From SM23-73-3 sp964580215 (GTDB lineage: Bacteria; Zixibacteria; MSB-5A5; SM1-73), in NCBI GenBank assembly GCA_964580215.1, contig CAZOJT010000001.1, forward strand, positions 1 to 64,000: a stretch of 64,000 bases of DNA. The letters run 5' to 3'. Below, one piece after another: positions 51,984-61,836 of the stretch (positions are counted from its first letter, which is position 1; every line of letters starts with the position of its first letter). The position numbers and the translations under genes were made by a program. The notes under the pieces are model-generated. The model had not been told where the DNA came from. It searched no databases and saw only the letters and a program-made list of their open reading frames with translations.

Positions 51984-53234
51984 ATGGAAAGCAGAGAACT
52001 TAAAGCAGAAAAAGTAAACATTTACGCCTATCTAACCACGCTGGTGGGTTACCGCAGGTTCATCTTTTTAAACCTGGTTGGGGTATGTTTGATCGTGGCG
52101 ATTCTTTCCTTATTGCTTCCCTGTTGGTATCGTGCCACAACCACCATCCTCCCTCCGGGAGGGGAAGCTTTAGGGTTAGGTGCGGTATCTTCCCTTTTGG
52201 GCACAGCCCCTGGACTTGCCACCTCTTTCTCCCTCCCTTTTATGGCAACCCCGTCGGATATCATCGCCGCAATTCTGGAATCAAGAAGTGTAGGGGATGC
52301 GGTGGTGCAGAAGGAGAATCTGATGGAAGCCTATAAAGCCAAATCCATGGAGAAGGCTTTAAAGGAACTTTTCTCACATGTGTTGGTAAAGGTAACTGAG
52401 GCGGGGTTGATATCGTTGTCTTATGAAGACAAAGATAGAATCAGAGCCGCCAAGGTGGCAAATCGGTTTGTAGAGGAGCTGGATCGAATCAACCAAGAGA
52501 CAAGCGCCTCTCAGGCAAAGAATGCTCGGATATTTATAGAGGAAAGAATAACTCAAACTCAAAAAGAGTTAACCCGGGCTGAAGAGAATCTAAGGGAATT
52601 TAAAGAAGAAAACAAAACTATCCTGTTAAACGATCAGATGAAGGCAGCCATAGAGAAAGCTGCCGATCTGAAAGCTCAGTTAGTCTCCTCGGAAATCGAT
52701 CTGAACGTGTTGAGCAAAACCATGTCCCCCTCACACCCACAGATTAAGTCGCTTAGAAGCAGAATAAATGAAATAAAAAAACAACTGGAAATTCTGGAGT
52801 CGGGAAATCAGAAGGATAACTCTGAAGGAAAAACAGTCTTGGACGTTCCTTTCGCTGAAGTTCCTGCTTTGAGCCTTAAGCTGGGGCGTCTGGTTCGGGA
52901 GGTAAAAATTCAAGAGGGAGTATTTGAGCTTTTGACCCAGCAATATGAGCAATATAAGATTCAGGAGACAAAAGATACCCCCACCATTCAGATCCTGGAC
53001 AGGGCGATTCCACCTGAAAGACGAGCCAAACCTAAAAGAGCGCTTCTGGTGGGGCTTTCGGGCATTTTGAGCATCTTCGCATCCTTAGTCTTTATATTCG
53101 GTTTGGAATATTTCAAGAGGTCAAAGAAGAAAAATCCCGAGGCAATTGAAAGACTTGAATCTCTTCTGGGTGCCTGGAGAAAGGATGTGGAGGATTTGAA
53201 AAAGAAGATATTTTTTAGGCTGAAAAGGAGATAA
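51984..53234 (+). CDS. Chain-length determinant (Wzz/GumC-like) protein
   Basis: A polysaccharide co-polymerase of 416 residues with a TM helix near the N-terminus (about 26-48), periplasmic coiled-coil region (about 165-330: EERITQTQKELTRAEENLREFKEENKT ... IKSLRSRINEIKKQLEIL), a Pro-rich ILDRAIPPERRAKPKRALLVGLSGI motif before the second TM helix (about 350-375) and a short cytoplasmic tail without Walker motifs, so no fused tyrosine kinase. It follows the export gene by 38 bases. It controls chain length for the Wzy polymerase encoded downstream. Confidence 0.92.
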   Translation: MESRELKAEKVNIYAYLTTLVGYRRFIFLNLVGVCLIVAILSLLLPCWYRATTTILPPGGEALGLGAVSSLLGTAPGLATSFSLPFMATPSDIIAAILESRSVGDAVVQKENLMEAYKAKSMEKALKELFSHVLVKVTEAGLISLSYEDKDRIRAAKVANRFVEELDRINQETSASQAKNARIFIEERITQTQKELTRAEENLREFKEENKTILLNDQMKAAIEKAADLKAQLVSSEIDLNVLSKTMSPSHPQIKSLRSRINEIKKQLEILESGNQKDNSEGKTVLDVPFAEVPALSLKLGRLVREVKIQEGVFELLTQQYEQYKIQETKDTPTIQILDRAIPPERRAKPKRALLVGLSGILSIFASLVFIFGLEYFKRSKKKNPEAIERLESLLGAWRKDVEDLKKKIFFRLKRR

Positions 53235-53298
53235 ACTTAGGTTCTGCTAAATTACTCAGAGGTCTCTGAAAGATAGCAAGAAGAAAAGGATTTGGAGT

Positions 53299-53370
53299 GT
53301 TCACCTTTAGGTGAACCAAGTTAAAGCTTTTTATCTTTTGAGAAGTTCTAAGTCAAGCTAAAGCTTGACA
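53299..53370. repeat. Two small perfect hairpins between wzz and the dehydrogenase gene
   Basis: GTTCACCT-TT-AGGTGAAC (53299-53316) and GTCAAGCT-AA-AGCTTGAC (about 53353-53370), each fully paired. They may slow or stabilise the transcript; neither has a T-run. Confidence 0.6.
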
Positions 53371-53449
53371 CTCCAGCAAAATCTTTTCCTGTTTGACTTT
53401 CTCAGAGGTCTCACTCAATTTGAACTTCTGGTGAAAGGTTTGGTATAAT

Positions 53450-54457
53450 ATGATTAAAATCGGTTTAATAGGTTGTGGGGCTTGGGGAAAAAACTTGCTA
53501 AGAAATTTTTCCAACATGCCCGGATGCGTGCTCCTTTCCTGTTGTGACGAAGATCCCAGGCAGACAGAGAAACTTTGTTCCAATTACCCCAAGGTTAAAT
53601 TTACCCAAGATCCTAAAGAGATCATAGAGAATCCCAATATAGATGCAGTGGTGATCTCCACCCCTCCTGTCTCGCATTTCAAATTATGCAAGGCGGTTAT
53701 TCTGGCAGATAAGGATGTATTTGTGGAGAAACCTTTGGTATTGGAAGTAAAAGAGGGGGAGGAATTGGTAAGATTAGCAGAAGAGAAAAAAAAGATCTTG
53801 ATGGTGGGACACATCATGGAATATCATGCCGTCACCCTGAAATTAAAGGAATACATAGATAAAGGTGAATTGGGCAAAGTGTATTATGTTTATTCCACCC
53901 GGGTAAATTTGGGGAAAGTGAGGGACATTGAGAATGCCCTGTGGAGCTTTGCTCCTCACGACATTTCTATGATCCTATATTTGTTAGGAAAGGAACCCGT
54001 TTCAGTCACCGCCACAGGCGAATGTTATCTGCAGAAAGGGATCGAAGACGTGGCTTTCATGACCATGCACTTTCCTGACGGGGTAATGGCTCACATTCAT
54101 GTTAGCTGGCTTGATCCCCATAAGGATAGAAAACTGACTGTGGTGGGAAACAAGAAGATGGCGGTTTTCGATGATACTAAATCTGCAGAGAAAATCTGGA
54201 TTTACGACAAGGGGGTAGAGACTAAACACGACTACAGCACCTATGGAGAATATCTGAGCCTCAGGTTCGGCGATATTCTGATTCCGCAGATTGAGAGCAC
54301 AGAACCGTTGAAGGTAGAATGTCAACATTTTATTGAATGCGTCCAGAATCGCAAGACGCCGCGAAGCGATGGTGAGGATGGCTTGCGGGTGTTGAAGGTC
54401 TTGGATGCCGCTCAGAGATCTTTAAAGATGGGCGGCACTCCGGTTAAAATAGAGTAA
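53450..54457 (+). CDS. Gfo/Idh/MocA oxidoreductase, WlbA/WbpB-type sugar dehydrogenase
   Basis: NAD-dependent dehydrogenase of 335 residues. Rossmann motif GLIGCGAWGKNL at the N-terminus, NIDAVVISTPPVSHF, VFVEKPLVLEVKEGEELV and the C-terminal Gfo/Idh domain with ESTEPLKVECQHFIECVQNRKTPRSDGEDGLRVLKVLDAAQ. In company with the three genes that follow, it is best read as WlbA/WbpB, which oxidises C3 of UDP-GlcNAcA to the 3-keto sugar. The UDP-GlcNAc 6-dehydrogenase (WbpA/WlbA-preceding step) is not in the window. No strong ribosome site is seen, but the fold starts at this ATG. Confidence 0.87.
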   Translation: MIKIGLIGCGAWGKNLLRNFSNMPGCVLLSCCDEDPRQTEKLCSNYPKVKFTQDPKEIIENPNIDAVVISTPPVSHFKLCKAVILADKDVFVEKPLVLEVKEGEELVRLAEEKKKILMVGHIMEYHAVTLKLKEYIDKGELGKVYYVYSTRVNLGKVRDIENALWSFAPHDISMILYLLGKEPVSVTATGECYLQKGIEDVAFMTMHFPDGVMAHIHVSWLDPHKDRKLTVVGNKKMAVFDDTKSAEKIWIYDKGVETKHDYSTYGEYLSLRFGDILIPQIESTEPLKVECQHFIECVQNRKTPRSDGEDGLRVLKVLDAAQRSLKMGGTPVKIE

Positions 54458-54506
54458 ATCTCACTTTTCATCAACCTTAACTAAAAAGCCTTTCAGGAGT
54501 CGATCT

Positions 54507-55250
54507 ATGGAGAACTTCATTGATAAATCCGCTCAGATTGGAGAGGGGACCAAGATAGGGAGATATACGGTAATTGAGGAGGATGTTAAAATCGGTCAGG
54601 GTTGCAGAATCGGCAATAACGTGACCATTTATGCCGGCACACAGGTTGAGGACTTTGTGCGGATAGATGATAATACGGTGATTGGCAAACAATTAATGAA
54701 GGCGGCCACCTCGGCCACCACCAAGGATCAGCAACTTCCTCCTGCAAAGATCGGAGATAATTGTTTGATCGGGACATCAGTGGTAATCTATGCCGGCGCC
54801 ACATTGGGGAAAAAGATTTTAGTGGCGGATCTGTCCACTATCAGAGAAAATGTCACCGTGGGAGATTTCACCATCGTGGGGAGAGGAGTTGCCATCGAAA
54901 ATTTCTGCAAGGTGGGTTCATATTGCAAGTTGGAAACAAATGTCTATATCACCGCTTATTCGGAGTTAGAGGATCGTTGTTTCATTGCCCCCTGCGTGGC
55001 TACCAGCAACGACAATTACATGGCCCGGAGTAAGGAGAGATTCAAGCACTTCAGAGGGGTGACGGTCAAAAAGGGAGGGAGGATCGGGCTTAATGCCACC
55101 ATACTTCCCGGAAAGGTGATCGGTGAGGATTCGCAGGTTGCCGCCGGCGCGGTGGTGACCAGGGACACACCCTCAAAAAAAATTGTCCTAGGCATGCCAG
55201 CGAAGGAATGGAGGGATGTGCCCGAAGATCAGCTTCTGGAAAATCAGTAG
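54507..55250 (+). CDS. Left-handed beta-helix N-acetyltransferase, WlbB/WbpD-like
   Basis: A hexapeptide-repeat acyltransferase of 247 residues: repeated [LIV]-G-x4 units from the start (ENFIDKSAQIGEGTKIGRYTVIEEDVKIGQGC) to GRIGLNATILPGKVIGEDSQVAAGAVV. The family's WbpD/WlbB members N-acetylate UDP-GlcNAc3NA at the 3-amino group using acetyl-CoA. It is longer than WbpD (about 190), with an insertion AATSATTKDQQLPPAKIGDN around 70-90. AGGAG precedes ATG 54507. Fits between the dehydrogenase and aminotransferase of the same pathway. Confidence 0.87.
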   Translation: MENFIDKSAQIGEGTKIGRYTVIEEDVKIGQGCRIGNNVTIYAGTQVEDFVRIDDNTVIGKQLMKAATSATTKDQQLPPAKIGDNCLIGTSVVIYAGATLGKKILVADLSTIRENVTVGDFTIVGRGVAIENFCKVGSYCKLETNVYITAYSELEDRCFIAPCVATSNDNYMARSKERFKHFRGVTVKKGGRIGLNATILPGKVIGEDSQVAAGAVVTRDTPSKKIVLGMPAKEWRDVPEDQLLENQ

Positions 55251-55341
55251 TTGGCTTAAAGAATAAGGCTTTGGGGGGTTGATAAAATCTGATTTGCTGT
55301 TCTGCTTTTTGGAAACTAAGACAAACTTGTGGGAGGATTAG

Positions 55342-56439
55342 ATGAATGTTCCATTCTTGGATCTTAAAAGACAATATAGTTCCATAAAAGAAGAATTAGA
55401 TCAGGCGGTTTTCTCGGTTTTATCTCATAGCAAGTTCATCATGGGTCCGGAGGTGAAGGCTTTTGAGGAGAAGGTAGCGGAGTATTGTGGGGCAAAATTT
55501 GCCATCGGGGTCGCCTCGGGAACCGACGCTCTGCTTCTTTCTTTGAGAGCCTGTGGAATTGGACCGGGGGATGAGGTCATCACCACCGGCTTCTCCTTTT
55601 TCGCCACCGCCGGAGTCATCACCCGATTGGGAGCAACCCCTGTGTTTGTGGATATCGATCCGGATACCTACAATATGGCACCGGAGCAGATTGAAAAAAA
55701 TATTACCTCCAAGACTAAGGCAATAATGCCGGTCCATCTTTATGGTCAGTGTGTAGACATGGACCCCATCATGGAGATTGCAAAGAAGCACAATCTAAAG
55801 GTGGTGGAGGATGCGGCTCAAGCCATAGGGGCTAAATACAAAGGGAAAAAAGCGGGAAGCATGGGTGATTTTGGCTGTTTCTCCTTTTTCCCCAGCAAAA
55901 ACCTGGGAGCGGCGGGAGATGGGGGGATGGTGGTAACCAATGATCCGACGATGGCTGAGTTGCTAAAAATGTTAAGGGTTCATGGAGCCAAACCTAAATA
56001 CTACCATTCCATAGTGGGTTACAACAGCAGATTGGATACCATCCAGGCGGCCATACTCAGCGTTAAACTGAAGTATCTGGATAAATGGACTGAAAAAAGA
56101 AGAGAGCATGCAGAAAGCTACAACTCTGCCTTTAAAGATTTAGATATCATCACACCCAAGGAGGAAAATTTCAATTATCATATTTATCATCAATACACCA
56201 TTGCGGCCAAAAACAGGGACAGGTTGCGTGAGGTTATGAAGGAAAACCAGATAGGGCACGACGTTTATTATCCCGTTCCCTTGCATCTGCAGGAATGCTA
56301 TAACTCCTTAGGATATAAAGAAGGTAACCTTCTGATGGTGGAAAGGAAAGCCAAAGAGGTAATCTCCATCCCTATATATCCTGAGTTGACCATGGAAGAG
56401 CAGAATTTCGTGATCGAAACCATAAAGAAAATTGTTTAG
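55342..56439 (+). CDS. DegT/DnrJ/EryC1 sugar aminotransferase, WlbC/WbpE-like
   Basis: A PLP-dependent nucleotide-sugar aminotransferase of 365 residues. VPFLDLKRQYSSIKEELDQA at the start, GTDALLLSLRACGIGPGDEVITT, EDAAQAIGAKYKGKKAG, the PLP Lys186 in FFPSKNLGAAGDGG, and RLDTIQAAIL are diagnostic. In this cluster it should transaminate the 3-keto-UDP-GlcNAcA made by the dehydrogenase, giving the 3-amino sugar. GGGAGG precedes ATG 55342. Specificity inferred from neighbours. Confidence 0.92.
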   Translation: MNVPFLDLKRQYSSIKEELDQAVFSVLSHSKFIMGPEVKAFEEKVAEYCGAKFAIGVASGTDALLLSLRACGIGPGDEVITTGFSFFATAGVITRLGATPVFVDIDPDTYNMAPEQIEKNITSKTKAIMPVHLYGQCVDMDPIMEIAKKHNLKVVEDAAQAIGAKYKGKKAGSMGDFGCFSFFPSKNLGAAGDGGMVVTNDPTMAELLKMLRVHGAKPKYYHSIVGYNSRLDTIQAAILSVKLKYLDKWTEKRREHAESYNSAFKDLDIITPKEENFNYHIYHQYTIAAKNRDRLREVMKENQIGHDVYYPVPLHLQECYNSLGYKEGNLLMVERKAKEVISIPIYPELTMEEQNFVIETIKKIV

Positions 56440-56456
56440 TGGTGGTTTGGACATTT

Positions 56457-56489
56457 TGTTCGGGCGGGGGTTTAACCCCCGCCCGAACA
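56457..56489. repeat. Perfect 16-bp-stem palindrome between aminotransferase and epimerase genes
   Basis: TGTTCGGGCGGGGGTT and its full complement around a single T. On the RNA it would be a very stable hairpin just before the epimerase gene. No T-run on the plus strand. Confidence 0.8.
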
Positions 56490-56525
56490 TGAGATTGTAG
56501 TAGGTTCTTGAATACGTGAAAGACG

Positions 56526-57605
56526 ATGAAAATTATCTCGGTGGTGGGGGCTCGTCCCCAATTTATCAAGCTCTCCTCTCTTTCTAAGGAATTGAGAAAA
56601 AAACACAGGGAGATCATTCTCCATACCGGGCAACATTATGATGACGAACTGTCCCAGATTTTTTTCTCCGAGCTTTCCATACCAAAACCGGATTACAATC
56701 TGGGGATAGGCTCAGCCGAACATGGAGAGCAGACCGGCAAGATGCTGGGGTCAATTGAGGAGGTTCTCACTTTTGAGAAACCGGATCTGATCATAGTTTA
56801 TGGCGATACCAATTCCACTCTGGCTGGGGCTTTGGCTGCGGCTAAACAGAACATACCGGTAGCTCATGTGGAGGCAGGTCTGCGGAGTTTTGTAAAGTCA
56901 ATGCCTGAGGAGATCAATCGAGTTTTGACCGATCATGTCAGTTCTCTGCTTTTCTGTCCCACCCCTACCTCGATCAAGAACTTAAAAAAGGAGGGAATAA
57001 CAAAAGGGGTGTATCTGGTGGGGGACGTGATGTACGATTCGCTTAAGGAAAACCTGGTCGTGGCGAATAGGAAGTCAAAGATAATGAAAAAGTTAACTCT
57101 ACAAAAAAAGGAATTCTATTTGATCACTGTTCATCGGGCGGAGAATACAGATATAAAAGAAAATCTGGAAAAAATAATCCCAATAGTAATACACCTGGAT
57201 AAAAAGGTTGTTTTCCCCATCCATCCCCGAACCAGAAAAAGACTTTCGGAGTTTTCTCTTCTGGACAGATTGCTTTCAAAACATGATCTTCTTTTAATTG
57301 ATCCGGTCAGTTACCTGGATATGTTAGTTCTGGAGAAGGGTGCCAGATACGTATTAACCGATTCAGGCGGAGTGCAAAAGGAAGCTTTCTTTTTAAAAAC
57401 CCCCTGCCTCACCTTGAGAGAGGAGACCGAGTGGGTGGAGACAGTTGAAAGTGGCTGGAATTCTATTGTCGGTCTTGCAATCAAAAAGATCGAGCAGAAC
57501 CTAAATAAAACAGTTGTGTCTTCGCAATCAGTCAGGACCACTTTCGGCGACGCAAGAGCTTCACAAAACATTTCGAAACTCCTGTTGACGGAATTCAAAA
57601 GATAA
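56526..57605 (+). CDS. UDP-GlcNAc 2-epimerase-family protein (WecB/WbpI-like)
   Basis: A non-hydrolysing UDP-GlcNAc 2-epimerase fold of 359 residues: VVGARPQFIKLSSLS at the N-terminus, HTGQHYDDELS, IIVYGDTNSTLAGALAAAK, HVEAGLRSFVKSMPEEINRVLTDH, and DSGGVQKEAFFLKTPCLTLREETEW. In this context the probable substrate is UDP-GlcNAc(3NAc)A, which is epimerised at C2 to the manno form (WbpI/WlbD step). A plain UDP-GlcNAc to UDP-ManNAc role (WecB) is the alternative. Start ATG 56526. Confidence 0.9.
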   Translation: MKIISVVGARPQFIKLSSLSKELRKKHREIILHTGQHYDDELSQIFFSELSIPKPDYNLGIGSAEHGEQTGKMLGSIEEVLTFEKPDLIIVYGDTNSTLAGALAAAKQNIPVAHVEAGLRSFVKSMPEEINRVLTDHVSSLLFCPTPTSIKNLKKEGITKGVYLVGDVMYDSLKENLVVANRKSKIMKKLTLQKKEFYLITVHRAENTDIKENLEKIIPIVIHLDKKVVFPIHPRTRKRLSEFSLLDRLLSKHDLLLIDPVSYLDMLVLEKGARYVLTDSGGVQKEAFFLKTPCLTLREETEWVETVESGWNSIVGLAIKKIEQNLNKTVVSSQSVRTTFGDARASQNISKLLLTEFKR

Positions 57606-57631
57606 TCAACAAACTTATTAAAGGATCAGTC

Positions 57632-59122
57632 TTGATCGAGTCAATCCTTAAAGAGACGGGCAAGGATGCGTTAAGATATGTTCCAGCCAAACTTGTTCCC
57701 GCTATAGCGAACTTCATCGGGCTATTGGTATTCACCCACATTTTCTCTCCTGAAGACTATGGAAACTATTTTATAGTCCTAACCACAATCATGGTCATGA
57801 ACATAATAGGCTCGAGTTGGGTTACCAATTCAGTCCTGCGATTTTATCCTGAGTTTAAGCTGAACAACAATCTGGATAGACTTTTCAGCACCATTGTCTT
57901 CTCCTTCATAATTTGCAACGCCGTGATAACATTGTTATATTTTTCTGGATTTTTCATTTTCAAAGCTGCCATCCCGGAACAGTTAGTTCCTTTTTTCAGG
58001 ATAGGAATATTCTCTTACCTGTCCTGGGCCACCTACTTCATGCTCCTGTATTTTCTGAGGGCCTCTTTGCAGGCGGCGGCTTTTTCTAAGTATGAAATTA
58101 TCTCTTCAGGCGGTAAATTTGTTCTGGCTTTGGCTTTGGTGTTTTTTTTTAAAATGGGGGCGATCAGTTTACTGTGGGGGATGTTGTTAATAAATTTGGT
58201 CTTGGTGATATTTGTCTCCAAAAGACTTTCTCTTTTAAAAAAATTGAAGAAGGAGTTTTTTTCTGCAAAGATTTCTTTTGATTTTTTCAAGTATGGTTTC
58301 CCGTTAGCTCTTTCGTCCTTGTCTGCATGGTTGCTAATACTATCGGACAGATACATCTTGCAATATTTCAAAACAGCTAAAGATGTGGGTATCTACTCAG
58401 TAAGTTTCTCGATTGTCGATGGAAGCTTGGGGTTGCTTTATTCAATTCTAATGCTGGCGGCTTATCCCATAATAATCTTAACCTGGGAAGAGAAAGGAAA
58501 AAAAATAACCCAGCAATTGATCGGGGAGCTGAGTCGGTATTTCTTTATCCTATGTGTTCCGGTCTTTATCGGCATCTCAATCTTGGGCAAAGATATCTTT
58601 ACCTTGTTTGTGGGAGAAAATTTTTCTGAGAGTTTCAGGCTGGTTCCGCTTTTTGCTTTTTGCTCGGTTGCTCAGGGTTTATTTCAGTATGTAGGAAAAA
58701 GCTTTGAGCTTTACAAAAAGACTTTAATTTTGGCTTTAATTTTCTTCATCGCAGGCTTGGCCAATATATTGCTAAATATTTTGTTTATCCCTTCTTACGG
58801 TTATATGGGAGCCGGAACAGCTAAGACCATTTCCTACATGATCTTGTTGGTTTTGGGCATTGGAATAACCTATTCATTTATGCCCTGGGTTGCTCCTTTG
58901 AAATCGCTTCTAAAGGTGGTTTTCTCAACCGTATTAATGGGAGCTGTTTTAGTTTTTCTTAAGAAATTCTTGACAGTTTCTTTAACAAATTTAATATTTT
59001 TGATCGTGACAGGAGCATGTGTATATTCTGTTCTCTTATTATTGTTCAATGAAATAAAAAAGAGTGAACTGGATTTTTTGAAATCATACTATCACAAGTT
59101 GATCAAAAGCAGAACCCATTGA
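57632..59122 (+). CDS. Wzx-type polysaccharide flippase (MOP superfamily)
   Basis: A polytopic transporter of 496 residues with about 14 TM helices. It begins with VPAKLVPAIANFIGLLVFTHIFSPEDYGNYFIVLTTIMV, typical of MOP/PST family flippases that move the undecaprenyl-PP-linked repeat unit to the periplasmic face. The start is TTG 57632, with AAAGGA about 10 bases before, because no ATG precedes the first helix. It follows the epimerase gene by 26 bases and precedes the polymerase gene. Confidence 0.9.
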   Translation: MIESILKETGKDALRYVPAKLVPAIANFIGLLVFTHIFSPEDYGNYFIVLTTIMVMNIIGSSWVTNSVLRFYPEFKLNNNLDRLFSTIVFSFIICNAVITLLYFSGFFIFKAAIPEQLVPFFRIGIFSYLSWATYFMLLYFLRASLQAAAFSKYEIISSGGKFVLALALVFFFKMGAISLLWGMLLINLVLVIFVSKRLSLLKKLKKEFFSAKISFDFFKYGFPLALSSLSAWLLILSDRYILQYFKTAKDVGIYSVSFSIVDGSLGLLYSILMLAAYPIIILTWEEKGKKITQQLIGELSRYFFILCVPVFIGISILGKDIFTLFVGENFSESFRLVPLFAFCSVAQGLFQYVGKSFELYKKTLILALIFFIAGLANILLNILFIPSYGYMGAGTAKTISYMILLVLGIGITYSFMPWVAPLKSLLKVVFSTVLMGAVLVFLKKFLTVSLTNLIFLIVTGACVYSVLLLLFNEIKKSELDFLKSYYHKLIKSRTH

Positions 59123-59149
59123 AAACAGTGGAAAGGGTAAAACAAAAAT

Positions 59150-60481
59150 ATGGAACTATCTTACGTAAATGAACCTCTGTCTAAAATAGACAAAAGGCTA
59201 TTTTTACTGGTTCTCTTGGTTACTTTATGTGCGACATTTGCACTATGGGGGTTCCCTGTTTATTTTGCTGGAATCATAGTAGCTGTTATCTTTGTAGCTG
59301 GAGTTTATAATTTGCCGGAATTGGGCGTAGGTGCTTTGGTAAATGGACTATACTTAGTGGGCTATCTTTGGAGAGGTCTTGAGATAACCTATCTGATTAC
59401 ACCATTAGCCGTGTTACTTTGTACTATTGGTCTTACACATTATGTTTGGAATAACGGATTAAGATGGCGATTTGGAGTTTTACCTGGTATTGTTCTTTTG
59501 ATCGGCGTGATGTTGTTTATGGGCATCTTATACTCGCCCTTGCCTTCACAGGGTTTGGTAAAAGCTGGACGATATTTGAGCATGAATCTCTATATCTTTT
59601 TTGCCACCATGCTTTTCATCGGCGATCTAAACAAATTAAAAAATTTGTTGAAGGTAATTGCTTTCTCAGGCTTTGTTTTAGCCACTATTTCTGCCATATA
59701 TATAGGCTTTGTTGGAATAGAAACGATTTCAAGATTTACTTTACCTGGACAAAATCCAATATGGTTTTCAAGAGCACTAGGGATGTCATTGCTTGCCACT
59801 TTGTTTTTGTTGGAACTTACCAAAAAGAGGTTTGAGAAATTGATTTGTGTGGTCTTTATATCTTTAATGATGTTCTCAATCTACATTACTGCTTCAAGGG
59901 GTCCTTTTTTGGCATTATTAGTTGCACTATTTTTCTATTTTTTCATCCTGCAGAGAAAAAAGTTCAATTTCTTTAAAAAACTGTCTTTTATCCTTTTGTT
60001 TTTCATCTCTCTTAAATTTTTTATTTCTATTGCTCCTGGACAAATCTGGAACAGGATGCTCAATCTTTTTTCAAGATTTGACATAACCACTTTCCATCGT
60101 TTGCGAGCTTTTGAAACGGCACAGGATCTATTCCTTAATAATCCTGTTACAGGGGTAGGTACAGGTGGATTCGGGTACTTCAATATCTTAAAGTACCCGC
60201 ACAACATATTCCTTGAATTAACCAGCGAACTCGGTGTCCTAGGACTTTTGGCTTTGCTTACCATGATTCTCTATGCGACATATTTGGGCATTAAATTACT
60301 GAGAAACCAAAAGGCTTCCGCCTTGGAGCTAAACCTTAGCAAGACTTTCTTTGCTCTATTTATTTTCTCTTTCATCAATTCGCAGTTCAGTGGTGCCATA
60401 TACGGCAATTACGAGCTTTGGTTTTCAGTGGCTGGTATTTGGACTTTACATGTCACCACTCAGAAATTCTTGAAAAAATGA
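59150..60481 (+). CDS. O-antigen/EPS polymerase or ligase (Wzy-like)
   Basis: A membrane protein of 443 residues with about 11-12 TM segments and a Wzy_C/O-antigen ligase signature in the large periplasmic loop near residues 315-365 (RFDITTFHRLRAFETAQDLFLNNPVTGVGTGGFGYF ... PHNIFLELTSELGVLG). Such proteins polymerise repeat units or ligate them to lipid A. Given the Wzx and Wzz partners, polymerase is favoured. The stop overlaps the next gene's start (ATGA). Confidence 0.87.
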   Translation: MELSYVNEPLSKIDKRLFLLVLLVTLCATFALWGFPVYFAGIIVAVIFVAGVYNLPELGVGALVNGLYLVGYLWRGLEITYLITPLAVLLCTIGLTHYVWNNGLRWRFGVLPGIVLLIGVMLFMGILYSPLPSQGLVKAGRYLSMNLYIFFATMLFIGDLNKLKNLLKVIAFSGFVLATISAIYIGFVGIETISRFTLPGQNPIWFSRALGMSLLATLFLLELTKKRFEKLICVVFISLMMFSIYITASRGPFLALLVALFFYFFILQRKKFNFFKKLSFILLFFISLKFFISIAPGQIWNRMLNLFSRFDITTFHRLRAFETAQDLFLNNPVTGVGTGGFGYFNILKYPHNIFLELTSELGVLGLLALLTMILYATYLGIKLLRNQKASALELNLSKTFFALFIFSFINSQFSGAIYGNYELWFSVAGIWTLHVTTQKFLKK

Positions 60482-61836
60482 AAAAAGTTTTAATCATATC
60501 TTACTTTTTCCCTCCGCTTGGTGGAGCGGGTATTCAACGCACTTTGAAGTTTGTAAAGTATCTGCCTCAATTTGGATGGCTACCTTTAGTCTTGACCCAA
60601 AAAAATGGACACCATTATGCTTATGACTATGGACAACTCAAGCTCATCTCAAAGGATGTAAAGGTTATCAGAGCGAACTCCTTAGAAGCTGTTAAATTAA
60701 GATTTGCAATAAGAAGATTTCTGAAAAAAATAGTCACTTTAACGGGCAAATTCAGCCAAGACGGAAATAACCCTAATGATCAAGAGGTTTCCATATCGAA
60801 AGGGGTCTATCCTTTGAATTTACTGAGAAGGTTTATTGAACAATGGATATTTATCCCCGATAGCAAGATAAGATGGTTTCCTACCGCAATCTTCGCTGGA
60901 TTGAAACTAACAAAAAACCGGGAAATAGACATTTTATACTCAACCTCATACCCTTATACCTGCCACTTAATAGGTTATTTTCTTAAAATGATCACTAAAA
61001 AACCTTGGGTAGCAGATTTTCGCGATCCTTGGGCTGACAATATTTTCATGACCAAGAATTTTTCACCCCTAAGGAAGAGAATTGACAAGTGGCTCGAAAG
61101 CAGAGTTATACAAAAAGCAGATGTAGTTGTTTTGACAACTAGACCCATCGGCGAACAATTCGTTAAAAAGTATCCCTTCGAAGATTCAAAAAAGTTTAAA
61201 GTTATTCCCAACGGCTATGACGAGGGAGACTTCCAGAAAGTAAAGGCGAAGAAACCCGTAAAGTTTACCATAGTCTTTACTGGAGCTTTAACTCCATCGA
61301 GCTCACCTGGACAGTTTTTTGAAGCTTTGTTTCAAATCTCATGTGACAGACCAGATGTCATTTCAGATTTCAAAGTGCTCCTTGTAGGTTGGATGGACCC
61401 TATTTTTGGAAGACGTATAAACGAATTAGGAATAGAGCACTTAATCGAAGTTGTGAAGTATGTTCCAAGAAGAAGATGTTTACAAATTATGGCAGAAGCA
61501 AGCATATTGCTCCTTCCACTCTCTAAGGCCTGGGAGGGCAAAGGGATTTTCACGGGCAAAATTTTTGATTACTTAAGTGCCCGCAAGCCAATTTTGGCTT
61601 TGCTTCCAGAAGGAATCGCCGCCGAGTTAATTAGGCAAACTGAGTCTGGAGTCGTGGTAGATCCCGAGAATAAAGAGGCTATAGTTGATGCAATATTAAC
61701 TTTCTACGCAAAGTACAAGAATAATACGTTGAGTTTGGAAAAGAGAGCATTACCCGTCGAGTTTAGCAGAAAACACCTCACAAAAACACTAGCTCAAGTT
61801 TTTGACAGTTTAAGCATACACGGAAATCAGGCATGA
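60478..61836 (+). CDS. GT4-type glycosyltransferase
   Basis: A GT-B glycosyltransferase of 452 residues. It starts MKKVLIISYFFPPLGGAGIQRTLKFVKYL and has FTIVFTGALTPSSSPGQFFEAL, a mid-domain IEHLIEVVKYVPRRRCLQIMAEASILLLPL, and GIFTGKIFDYLSARKPILALLPEG with the sugar-nucleotide-binding Glu/Lys region typical of GT4. ATG 60478 overlaps the polymerase stop by four bases (ATGA), which fixes the start; an upstream in-frame start at 60418 would lie in the polymerase gene. Donor and acceptor unknown. Confidence 0.87.
   Translation: MKKVLIISYFFPPLGGAGIQRTLKFVKYLPQFGWLPLVLTQKNGHHYAYDYGQLKLISKDVKVIRANSLEAVKLRFAIRRFLKKIVTLTGKFSQDGNNPNDQEVSISKGVYPLNLLRRFIEQWIFIPDSKIRWFPTAIFAGLKLTKNREIDILYSTSYPYTCHLIGYFLKMITKKPWVADFRDPWADNIFMTKNFSPLRKRIDKWLESRVIQKADVVVLTTRPIGEQFVKKYPFEDSKKFKVIPNGYDEGDFQKVKAKKPVKFTIVFTGALTPSSSPGQFFEALFQISCDRPDVISDFKVLLVGWMDPIFGRRINELGIEHLIEVVKYVPRRRCLQIMAEASILLLPLSKAWEGKGIFTGKIFDYLSARKPILALLPEGIAAELIRQTESGVVVDPENKEAIVDAILTFYAKYKNNTLSLEKRALPVEFSRKHLTKTLAQVFDSLSIHGNQA

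Noticed and set aside
53420..53449. TTGAAC-18-TATAAT just before the Gfo/Idh gene
   Set aside because: The -10 hexamer ends directly at the ATG, so transcription would begin inside the gene. The conserved protein fold requires that ATG, so this is probably chance.
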